Source: CAYOLL01 sp964404765 [NCBI: uncultured Gemmatimonadota bacterium]
Lineage (GTDB): Bacteria > 4572-55
Assembly: GCA_964404765.1 (NCBI GenBank)
Contig: CAYOLL010000209.1
Location: 1 to 9,866, forward strand
Reading direction: 5' to 3'
DNA length: 9,866 nucleotides
The notes beneath the pieces are model-generated. The model did no database searches. It was not told the DNA's origin and was given only the letters and a program-made list of their open reading frames with translations. Shown piece after piece: positions 1 to 5,308 of this stretch; position 1 is the first letter of the stretch; each line of letters begins with the position of its first letter. Position numbers and translations under genes: made by a program.

Positions 1-31
1 CCCAAAATGGCCCAAAATGCTTGCCCAAAAT
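1..31. repeat. Three copies of CCCAAAAT
   Basis: The octamer CCCAAAAT occurs at 1-8, 11-18 and 24-31, at spacings of 10 and 13 bases. It sits at the very edge of the window, so it may be the end of a longer array. A similar CCCAAATTT occurs near 274. No function can be assigned, and in AT-rich DNA it may be chance. Confidence 0.4.
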
Positions 32-73
32 CGTAAAATCGCTCAATTTAGGTGTAAATTAAGTTTTTTCAGG

Positions 74-171
74 TCTCACGCAAAGTCGCGAAGGCGCAAA
101 ATAAAGATAAAGAAAGATAAAGAAAGATAAGCTTTTCGCATTTCTTGGCGGCTTTGCGCCTTCGCGTGAGA
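74..171. repeat. Inverted repeat made of 8-bp CGCRAAGG-like units
   Basis: TCTCACGC at 74-81 pairs with GCGTGAGA at 164-171, and GCGAAGGCGCAAA at 88-100 pairs with TTTGCGCCTTCGC at 153-165. The left arm has one extra 8-base unit. Each arm is a short array with period 8: CGCAAAGT, CGCGAAGG and CGCAAAAT at 79-102, and on the other strand CGCGAAGG, CGCAAAGC and CGCCAAGA reading from 166 down to 143. The arms flank a 10-bp tandem repeat (101-130). Sequences of the form CTTTGCGNCTTTGCGTGAGA are familiar to me as dispersed repeats in many environmental bacterial genomes. In RNA the arms would make a strong stem, so a role in ending upstream transcription is possible but inferred. Confidence 0.8.
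101..130 (+). repeat. 10-bp tandem repeat, three copies
   Basis: The unit AGAAAGATAA is present exactly at 111-120 and 121-130, with the close variant ATAAAGATAA at 101-110. It forms the centre of the inverted repeat at 74-171 and would be the single-stranded loop if the arms pair. Copy number in such arrays often varies between strains. No coding role is seen. Confidence 0.75.
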
Positions 172-400
172 TATAAAAACTTATTTTCCAATGTACTCAA
201 CTTGTAAAGTTTATGAAGCAAATCCCGGCACATTGTCATCGTCTAATATAAACGCCTGCTCCAAAAAGTCACGCCCAAATTTCATTTGTTAAAATCTTGA
301 AAATGTTTATCATTATGCTGAATTGTAAAATGAGACGTTTTCGTGTCAATTTGGTCGATTTGTAAAATTTAAATTTTTGTGAATGCGGCTTTGACCGCGT

Positions 401-409
401 GGGAGAAGG
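401..409 (+). promoter_or_regulatory. Ribosome binding site favouring a TTG start at 411
   Basis: GGGAGAAGG lies just before TTG at 411, with 5 bases between GGGAG and the start codon. The alternative GTG at 399 has no purine-rich site upstream and would place this motif inside the coding region. There is no in-frame ATG near the 5' end of the gene, so one of these two non-ATG codons must be used. Confidence 0.5.
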
Positions 410-410
410 T

Positions 411-1409
411 TTGGCTACATCTGGCGAAACAGCAGCGGTGACAGAAGCCGGCAAAAATGACAGCAGTCCGCTGCGTAAATATCTTAAGATAGCGTTTAAG
501 TTTGGCCTCAGCGTGGGATTAGTGGCGCTGTTGATTTATAAAATCGGCTTAGGCACGATTTGGGCGCAACTGGCCGCCGCCAAGCTGTCCTGGCTGGCAA
601 TTTCGATTGCTATTTTGTTAATCAGCAACGTCCTTCAAGCCTGGCAATGGAAGCTGCTGCTTGAAGCCCAAAATGTCCGATTATCCAATAAAACAATCTT
701 GGTTACGTATTTTGCAGGCATTTTTTTCAATAATTTCCTGCCGGCCAATATCGGCGGCGAGATTCTGAAAATCTACGATATCGGCCGTAAAACCGGTAGC
801 AAGCGCGCGGTTTTTGCCGCCACCTTTTTTGATCGTCTGCTGGGCCTGCAAATTTTGGCGGCGCTGGCAGTCGGCTTCTCCTTCTTTGTCATTCAAATTG
901 AGGAATTAGATTTAATTTTGCTCAGCGTAGCCGGCTTTTTTTTATTGGTGATGCTGGGCACGTTTTTGATGTTGAATGAGCGCAGCAGTCAATGGCTGGT
1001 GGATTTGGCCGGTCGGCTATCCGGCGGCGTCATATCCCGTCAGGTTCAGGCCGTTCGGGACGCCATTCTATTGTATCGGGATAAAATCCGCCTTTTACGC
1101 TGGCTGGCGCTGCTCAGCCTGGTGATTCAATCCATTCGGATTATCACCCATTATCTGGTGGCGCTATCATTGGGTGTGACGCACATCTCTATTTTTTATT
1201 TCTTTATCTTCATTCCGATTCTGGGCGTATTGATGACGCTGCCCATTTCTTTTAGCGGCTTTGGCGTGCGCGAATGGGCGGGCATGGTTCTGTTTGCCAG
1301 CGTTAACGTCAGCGCCGCCCATGCTGTTTCCATTGAGTTTATTGCCGGAATTTTAAATTTGATCGCCGCTTTAATCGGCGGAATTGTTTTTTTGGAGAAA
1401 AATGACTAA
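411..1409 (+). CDS. YbhN/LPG-synthase-TM family flippase-like membrane protein
   Basis: A polytopic inner-membrane protein of 332 residues (336 if GTG at 399 is used). The family (lysylphosphatidylglycerol synthase TM region, UPF0104/YbhN) is thought to move or flip lipids or lipid-linked sugars. After a soluble N-terminus of about 25 residues come roughly eight hydrophobic segments. Family signatures are visible: NNFLPANIGGEILKIY at about 107-122, FDRLLGL at about 140-146, and LPISFSGFGVREWAG at about 277-291. The catalytic GNAT-like domain of full MprF is absent, as usual for stand-alone members. The first in-frame ATG is far inside, so a TTG (411) or GTG (399) start is required. Its last 8 bases overlap the next gene, a polyprenyl-phosphate-type glycosyltransferase, a common pairing that suggests coupled translation and a shared lipid-sugar substrate. 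The family is clear; the substrate is unknown. Confidence 0.88.
   Translation: MATSGETAAVTEAGKNDSSPLRKYLKIAFKFGLSVGLVALLIYKIGLGTIWAQLAAAKLSWLAISIAILLISNVLQAWQWKLLLEAQNVRLSNKTILVTYFAGIFFNNFLPANIGGEILKIYDIGRKTGSKRAVFAATFFDRLLGLQILAALAVGFSFFVIQIEELDLILLSVAGFFLLVMLGTFLMLNERSSQWLVDLAGRLSGGVISRQVQAVRDAILLYRDKIRLLRWLALLSLVIQSIRIITHYLVALSLGVTHISIFYFFIFIPILGVLMTLPISFSGFGVREWAGMVLFASVNVSAAHAVSIEFIAGILNLIAALIGGIVFLEKND
1394..1400 (+). promoter_or_regulatory. Ribosome binding site fixing the glycosyltransferase start at 1402
   Basis: GGAGAAA ends one base before ATG at 1402 (GGAG is 4 bases away). It lies inside the 3' end of the upstream gene. This supports ATG 1402 over the in-frame TTG at 1384, which has no such site and would lengthen the overlap with the upstream gene to 26 bases. 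Confidence 0.65.
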
Positions 1410-2394
1410 TTCTTTACACAGCAACCCTATATCTGCTAATTCGACGCTTACAGTTGATCTGTCCGTTGTCGTCCCGCTGCTCAACGAGGCCGACAGCTTA
1501 GTTGAGCTGCATCAGCGCATTGTCAGCGCCGCACGATCGGCCGGCCTGTCCTATGAAATCCTTTTTGTTGATGACGGCAGTCGCGACAACTCCTATGAGA
1601 TCATCCGTGGTTTACACCGGCAGGATAACAACGTGCGAGCCATCCGCTTTCGCTCTAATTACGGCAAGTCGGCGGCGCTTTCTGCGGGTTTCAAGGAAGT
1701 GCGGGGCCGCTACGTCATTACGATGGACGCCGATCTGCAGGACGATCCCGCCGAAATCCCCGTGTTGATCGCCAAGCTGGAAGAAGGCTACGACCTGATC
1801 TCCGGCTGGAAAAAAGTCCGCCACGACCCGATCACCAAAACCTGGCCGTCCATGCTTTTTAACAAAGTCACGGCAGTCATGACCGGCATCCCCATCCACG
1901 ACTTTAACTGCGGTTTGAAAGCCTATCGCCGCGAAGTGACGCAGGATATTCCGGTTTACGGCGAGTTGCACCGCTATTTACCGGCGCTGGCCAAATGGCA
2001 AGGCTATCGCATCAGCGAAGTAGCTGTGCAGCATCACCCGCGCAAGCACGGCAGCAGCAAATTCGGCCTATCCCGCTTTTATCGCGGCTTTTTCGACCTC
2101 TTAACCGTCATTTTTATCACCCGCTATCTGAAACGGCCCATGCATCTGTTTGGCGCGATCGGCACCGTGTCTTTTGCCGCCGGATTAGGGGTCTGCCTGC
2201 ATTTGACCTGGCTATGGTGGCAGGGTTTTGCTATCGGCCAACGGCCTTTGCTGCTGTTGGGCGCGCTTCTGTTGATCGTCGGCGTGCAGTTCTTTTCCAT
2301 CGGCTTAATCGGCGAGATGATCACCAATTTGAAGTCGGATCACGATACGTATGCGATCAAAGAGCGGTTAGGAACCGATTCCCAAACAAGTTGA
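1402..2394 (+). CDS. GT2 family glycosyltransferase, polyprenyl-phosphate sugar synthase-like
   Basis: A 330-residue enzyme of the dolichol-phosphate-mannose synthase/GtrB/ArnC-like branch of GT2. Such enzymes transfer a sugar from a nucleotide donor to a polyprenyl phosphate on the cytoplasmic face of the membrane. The N-terminal GT-A fold shows VVVPLLNEA (22-30), FVDDGS (55-60), the metal-binding DXD region DADLQDDP (109-116), HDFNCGLKAYRR (166-177) and HHPRKHGSSKFG (211-222). Two C-terminal membrane helices follow, at about 249-273 and 282-304, typical of this subgroup. ATG 1402 is chosen for its GGAGAAA site; the gene overlaps the upstream flippase-like gene by 8 bases, implying translational coupling. 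Together they may make and move a lipid-linked sugar for glycolipid or surface-glycan modification. The family is firm; donor and acceptor are inferred. Confidence 0.93.
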   Translation: MTNSLHSNPISANSTLTVDLSVVVPLLNEADSLVELHQRIVSAARSAGLSYEILFVDDGSRDNSYEIIRGLHRQDNNVRAIRFRSNYGKSAALSAGFKEVRGRYVITMDADLQDDPAEIPVLIAKLEEGYDLISGWKKVRHDPITKTWPSMLFNKVTAVMTGIPIHDFNCGLKAYRREVTQDIPVYGELHRYLPALAKWQGYRISEVAVQHHPRKHGSSKFGLSRFYRGFFDLLTVIFITRYLKRPMHLFGAIGTVSFAAGLGVCLHLTWLWWQGFAIGQRPLLLLGALLLIVGVQFFSIGLIGEMITNLKSDHDTYAIKERLGTDSQTS

Positions 2395-2441
2395 CCTCGG
2401 CCAACTTTATACGGTTAACTCTATTGGCAAGGCGGTGTGTT

Positions 2442-2996
2442 ATGCGTTTGTTCATCTTGAGTCTTTTATTTTTACTGCCGGGCAATCTTTTGGCACAGCA
2501 GGATTCTCAGCAGATTCTTCCGGGTGTGCGGGTGCGGCTTTGGGCGCCAGAGTTGCGCATTCAAAAACTGGTTGGAAAGATCGTCAGCGTCGATGCCGAT
2601 ACCCTCCGACTGAATATAATGGATCAGACCGCTCCATTAGCAATCCCCATCAGCTCAGTGACAAAGTTTGAAGTCAGCCGCGGGAAAAGCTCTGGTGCCC
2701 GCGTTTTATCAGGTGTTGGTGGTGCAGGGCTTGGGTTTCTTGGCGGGGCCATCGTTGGTGGCGGTATTGGCGGTATATGGTCAGAAAATAAGTATCCAAA
2801 TAGCCATGAGGGCAACGGTCTAGGGATTTTTATGGGGGGAATAATAGGCGGCGGCTTAGGTACGCTCATCGGCGCTGTCATCGGCGTACAGCATCCGCCC
2901 GAGCGTTGGCAACAGGCCCCGCTGGCGGCCTTGCGCGTTGGCCTTTTACAACAAGGGCATGGTGGCTTTGGATTAGCGGCGTCTTTTTCCTTTTGA
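2442..2996 (+). CDS. Exported glycine-zipper protein with N-terminal β-domain
   Basis: A 184-residue secreted protein of unknown function. A Sec signal peptide (about 1-18, cleavage near LLA|QQ) is followed by a β-rich segment (28-80) resembling an SH3/Sm-like small barrel: RVRLWAPELR, then VGKIVSVDADTLRLNI, then IPISSVTKFEVSRGK. Two glycine-zipper stretches at about 91-112 and 125-149 suggest membrane insertion or helix packing. The protein ends GFGLAASFSF, with a terminal Phe that could be an outer-membrane β-signal, though a full barrel is not evident. Proteins with this order (β-domain ending in 'SRG', then glycine zippers) are frequent hypotheticals in environmental Gram-negatives. ATG 2442 fits because the signal peptide begins there; AAGG at 2429-2432 is a distant, weak ribosome binding site. 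It lies 47 bases after the glycosyltransferase and may share its transcript. The longer in-frame opening upstream (from 1995) is a shadow of the glycosyltransferase gene. Confidence 0.8.
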   Translation: MRLFILSLLFLLPGNLLAQQDSQQILPGVRVRLWAPELRIQKLVGKIVSVDADTLRLNIMDQTAPLAIPISSVTKFEVSRGKSSGARVLSGVGGAGLGFLGGAIVGGGIGGIWSENKYPNSHEGNGLGIFMGGIIGGGLGTLIGAVIGVQHPPERWQQAPLAALRVGLLQQGHGGFGLAASFSF

Positions 2997-3009
2997 TTGC
3001 CGATAATTT

Positions 3010-3038
3010 TAGCATAGTTTGTAGTGAAGTATATGCTA
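3010..3038. repeat. Short inverted repeat after the glycine-zipper gene
   Basis: TAGCATA at 3010-3016 is the reverse complement of TATGCTA at 3032-3038, separated by 15 bases. A competing pairing of GTAG (3021-3024) with CTAC (3036-3039) is possible. It lies just after the stop at 2994-2996. The stem is AT-rich with no U-run after it, so it is at best a weak terminator and may be chance. Confidence 0.3.
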
Positions 3039-3069
3039 CTCCTTTCCAAGTGACAAATTTGGTATGCCG

Positions 3070-3192
3070 TCATTCAGGCGGAATCCATTCAATCGGCTTG
3101 GGATAAAGCTTGCGAATAGATGCTTCCAGCATGACAACATCCAAAATTTGCGGCTTGGGTAGTTCAATTGAGGATTTGCAAAAGAGGCTTTT
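3070..3192 (-). pseudogene. Possible remnant of a gene 3' end
   Basis: The minus strand stays open for 40 codons between an in-frame TAG (3193-3195) and TGA (3070-3072). The reading is protein-like: IELPKPQILDVVMLEASIRK, then LYPKPIEWIPPE before the stop. The only ATG is internal (VV-M-LE), leaving about 20 residues, and no ribosome binding site is visible. It could be the decayed end of a gene whose 5' part was replaced by the DUF2157 gene, whose start at 3195 abuts it. I do not recognise the family. Chance is a real alternative at this length. Confidence 0.22.
3184..3187 (+). promoter_or_regulatory. Ribosome binding site for the DUF2157 gene
   Basis: GAGG, within AAAGAGG, lies 7 bases before ATG 3195. 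It selects that ATG over the in-frame TTG at 3168, which would add nine residues and has no such site. Confidence 0.55.
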
Positions 3193-3194
3193 CT

Positions 3195-4520
3195 ATGAAA
3201 GATCAAAACGGCATTCGCTGGTTATACGACGAACTGCCTGAACTCATCGCCGCCGGCATTCTCGGCCCGGAAACTGCCGCCGCTTTACGTGCCCATTACG
3301 GCGAGGTTGAGCCGGCCAAGGGCCGCTTAAATCTGGCATTTTTGCTATTCGGTGTGCTGGGCGCGGGACTCATCGGGCTGGGCATTATTATGCTGTTTGC
3401 CTACAATTGGGATACCTTTTCGCGCCAGGGTAAAACGATCATCGGCTTCTTGCCGTTGCTTTGCGGACAGATTCTGGTGGGTTGGACATTGCTGTCAAAC
3501 CGTGATTCGACGGCCTGGCGCGAAAGTTCCGCCACATTTCTGCTGCTCGGTGTGGGGGCCTCACTGGCGATCATCAGCCAAATCTATCACATCGAAAGCA
3601 ACCTTAAAAATTTTATGCTGGCCTGGTCCTTACTAAGTTTGCCGCTGGCTTATCTGCTTAATGCCGGGCTGGTGACCATTCTCTACCTGGCCGGCGTTAC
3701 CTGGTGGGCGCTGGAATACCCGGCTATGACCGGCGAACCCGTTGTTTACTGGCTGCTCGTCGCGCTGACCGGGCCGGTGTTTTGGCAGAGTTATCGCCGC
3801 GATCCTGTATCACCTCGCAGCCTTTTTCTATCCTGGTTGGGGGCTATCGTGCTGGCCGTTGGCGTCGGTGTTTCTCTGACAGATGTGGTTGGCCATTTAT
3901 GGGTGCTGATTTACACCGCTTTTTTTGCCATGCTTTATGTCGGTGGCGGCTTATTGGTGGAGCCGGACACATCGTTTAAACAGCGTCCCTGGCATGCGCT
4001 GGGCGCGGGCGTTCTGGCTGTGCTGGCGCTGTGGTTTACGTTTGAAGAAGTCTGGCGCTATTTTGTCAGAGATGATTACTGGCGTTTTGATGAACTCAAC
4101 GCCCGGCTTAGCTATGGCATTGTGCTACTGCTGATCGCCGGGACGTTGACCCTGTTGGTGCAGACCTATCGCCGCAACCGGCTGCACCTGCTTGGCTTTG
4201 GGATAATGCCGGTTTTAGTCGGCCTGGGCTATGTCGACGCCTACGGCTCCGATCAGCCGGTTATCGGGATGATTATTTTCAATCTATATGTTTTTGTGAT
4301 CAGCATTTATACCATTAGCCGCGGCATTCGGTTGAATCGTCTGGGCATTGTCAACGGCGGGATGATCATGCTGTCATTTTTGATTCTGTTCCGCTTTTTG
4401 GACAGTGATCTGAGTTTTATGCTCAAAGGAATTGCCTTCATTATCGTCGGCGCGGCCTTTCTGCTGACCAATTATGTGTTGATGCGGCGTAATGTGGCGA
4501 ATCCACCGGACAAGGTTTGA
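3195..4520 (+). CDS. DUF2157 domain polytopic membrane protein
   Basis: A 441-residue inner-membrane protein. The N-terminal cytoplasmic segment of about 45 residues (WLYDELPELIAAGIL, then PETAAALRAHYGE) matches the DUF2157 head, in which a short helix-rich motif precedes the membrane domain. From about residue 46 on, the sequence is a series of roughly twelve hydrophobic segments. LAFLLFGVLGAGLIGLGIIM followed by FAYNW (47-72) and SQIYHI (128-133) are characteristic of the family. The biochemical role is unknown. The next gene encodes a GDYXXLXY-family protein, which commonly accompanies DUF2157/DUF4401 membrane proteins, so the two probably form a complex. ATG 3195 is chosen for GAGG at 3184-3187. 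The gene is followed by a 160-base gap holding two hairpin repeats. Family assignment is good; function is open. Confidence 0.87.
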   Translation: MKDQNGIRWLYDELPELIAAGILGPETAAALRAHYGEVEPAKGRLNLAFLLFGVLGAGLIGLGIIMLFAYNWDTFSRQGKTIIGFLPLLCGQILVGWTLLSNRDSTAWRESSATFLLLGVGASLAIISQIYHIESNLKNFMLAWSLLSLPLAYLLNAGLVTILYLAGVTWWALEYPAMTGEPVVYWLLVALTGPVFWQSYRRDPVSPRSLFLSWLGAIVLAVGVGVSLTDVVGHLWVLIYTAFFAMLYVGGGLLVEPDTSFKQRPWHALGAGVLAVLALWFTFEEVWRYFVRDDYWRFDELNARLSYGIVLLLIAGTLTLLVQTYRRNRLHLLGFGIMPVLVGLGYVDAYGSDQPVIGMIIFNLYVFVISIYTISRGIRLNRLGIVNGGMIMLSFLILFRFLDSDLSFMLKGIAFIIVGAAFLLTNYVLMRRNVANPPDKV

Positions 4521-4580
4521 GTCGAAAATTTTAAATTTATAGAATTATATCCCAACATTTGCGTTGTTTGCCAGAATGTT

Positions 4581-4608
4581 GTAGCTCCGATTAGCAATCT
4601 GAGCATAC
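4581..4608. repeat. Hairpin repeat, copy 1
   Basis: GCTCCGATT at 4584-4592 pairs with AATCTGAGC at 4596-4604 (one mismatch) around a 3-base AGC loop. GTA at 4581-4583 and TAC at 4606-4608 can extend the stem past a single bulged A. It is a diverged copy, in opposite orientation, of the hairpin at 4617-4639. The lack of a T-run argues against a normal terminator. It resembles small dispersed hairpin repeats of REP type. No REP-associated transposase is in the window. Confidence 0.7.
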
Positions 4609-4616
4609 TTGGAGAA

Positions 4617-4639
4617 AGCACAGAATGCTATTCTGTGCT
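4617..4639. repeat. Hairpin repeat, copy 2 (inverted relative to copy 1)
   Basis: AGCACAGAAT at 4617-4626 is the exact reverse complement of ATTCTGTGCT at 4630-4639, giving a perfect 10-bp stem with a 3-base GCT loop. Read on the minus strand it begins GTAGCACAGAAT with loop AGC, directly comparable to copy 1 (GTAGCTCCGATT, loop AGC). It lies 41 bases before the GDYXXLXY gene. GCACAG-type hairpins bordered by GTAG are familiar to me as dispersed repeats in environmental genomes. An effect on the polarity of the transcript between the two membrane genes is possible but inferred. Confidence 0.8.
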
Positions 4640-4680
4640 ACAGTTGCGGCTGACCGCTTTATGGAATATGGAGCTTACAA

Positions 4681-5271
4681 ATGCCATTCAAATACATTTT
4701 ATTCGCCGTGATGGTGGTGGCCCAGTTGGCCGCGCCCGGCTGGCTGATTGTCAAGCACGAACGGATTTTGCAGCACGGCGAGGTGTTCAAGTTCAGGACT
4801 GCGCCGGTGGACCCGGTTGATGTTTTTCGCGGACGATACGTCTGGCTGGCGATTGAACAAAGCACTGCCGCTTATCAAGGCAAACAGCCGCTGCAGCAAA
4901 ATCAACGCCTGTTTGCGCAGATTGAGCCGGATTCGCTTGGCTTTGCGCGCTTTAGCCGGGCGACGCTGATGCCGCCGACGGCAGGGCCATACCTCAAAAC
5001 ACGGCTGGCCTACGTCCCGTATGATACAACCGGGTTGGTCAGCTTAGCCATCCCTTTTGACCGCTATTACATGAATGAGGAAAAAGCCCCGGCCGCCGAA
5101 ACGCTGTATCGGGAATCAAACCGTTGGTCAACCGCCAATAGCGATTCGCTGCCCCCGCTGCCGCCCACTTATATTACGGTACGAATTCTTGACGGCGTGG
5201 CCGTGCTGGAAGAGCTTTATGTGAATGACAAGCCGATCTATGAAGCATTGGAAGCCGAAAAAGCTCGGTAA
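4681..5271 (+). CDS. GDYXXLXY-family membrane-anchored protein
   Basis: A 196-residue protein with one N-terminal membrane segment (about 5-24) and a mostly periplasmic body, matching the GDYXXLXY family. The defining region follows the anchor: FRTAPVDPVDVFRGRYVWLA (38-57). Here the signature reads GRYVWLAI (51-58), so the usual Asp of GDY is Arg and the final Tyr is Ile. This family is typically encoded beside DUF2157/DUF4401 membrane proteins, as it is here, so it is probably the extracytoplasmic partner of the preceding gene product. The biochemical function is unknown. ATG 4681 has GGAG at 4670-4673, 7 bases upstream. A 37-base gap leads to the nucleotidylyltransferase gene, suggesting shared transcription. 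Confidence 0.85.
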   Translation: MPFKYILFAVMVVAQLAAPGWLIVKHERILQHGEVFKFRTAPVDPVDVFRGRYVWLAIEQSTAAYQGKQPLQQNQRLFAQIEPDSLGFARFSRATLMPPTAGPYLKTRLAYVPYDTTGLVSLAIPFDRYYMNEEKAPAAETLYRESNRWSTANSDSLPPLPPTYITVRILDGVAVLEELYVNDKPIYEALEAEKAR

Positions 5272-5294
5272 ATCCAACCCGAAACATAATTCAC

Positions 5295-5300
5295 AAGGAG
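5295..5300 (+). promoter_or_regulatory. Ribosome binding site fixing the nucleotidylyltransferase start
   Basis: AAGGAG, a strong match to the consensus, lies 8 bases before ATG 5309. It rules against the longer in-frame opening from ATG 5225, which would overlap the preceding gene by 47 bases and adds a non-conserved lysine-rich leader. Confidence 0.8.
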
Positions 5301-5308
5301 ACCGACAG

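Larger units (their letters stand above)
1..398. other. AT-rich intergenic region with no convincing gene
   Basis: This stretch precedes the first gene and is clearly richer in A and T than the rest of the window. It holds the CCCAAAAT copies (1-31) and the large inverted repeat (74-171). From 172 to 398 I see only AT-rich sequence, with TTGTAAA recurring at about 201, 323 and 359. No tRNA-like fold, gene with a ribosome binding site, or convincing paired promoter boxes was found. A short open frame from 2 to about 130 on the + strand has repeat-driven, lysine/arginine-rich content and is not credible as a gene. The promoter for the operon starting at 411 probably lies in 180-398 but cannot be fixed. 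Confidence 0.6.

Noticed and set aside
74-171. CRISPR array
   Set aside because: Units are 8 and 10 bases long without unique spacers, and no cas gene is present.
1612-1971. Minus-strand open frame within the glycosyltransferase
   Set aside because: It is a shadow of the gene on the + strand, with His/Asp/Gly-rich content from antisense reading.
2391-2420. Possible promoter TTGACC-18-TTAACT before the glycine-zipper gene
   Set aside because: The boxes match weakly, the first overlaps the glycosyltransferase stop codon, and the short gap fits read-through from the operon equally well.
1995-2441. Long in-frame extension upstream of the glycine-zipper gene
   Set aside because: It lies within the glycosyltransferase gene in another frame, is arginine/histidine-rich, and the signal peptide begins at 2442.
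2624-3073. Minus-strand open frame opposite the glycine-zipper gene
   Set aside because: Its proline/arginine-rich product is the antisense of a glycine-rich coding region, with no ribosome binding site or family likeness.
5225-5308. N-terminal extension of the nucleotidylyltransferase from ATG 5225
   Set aside because: It would overlap the preceding gene, and AAGGAG at 5295-5300 points to ATG 5309.
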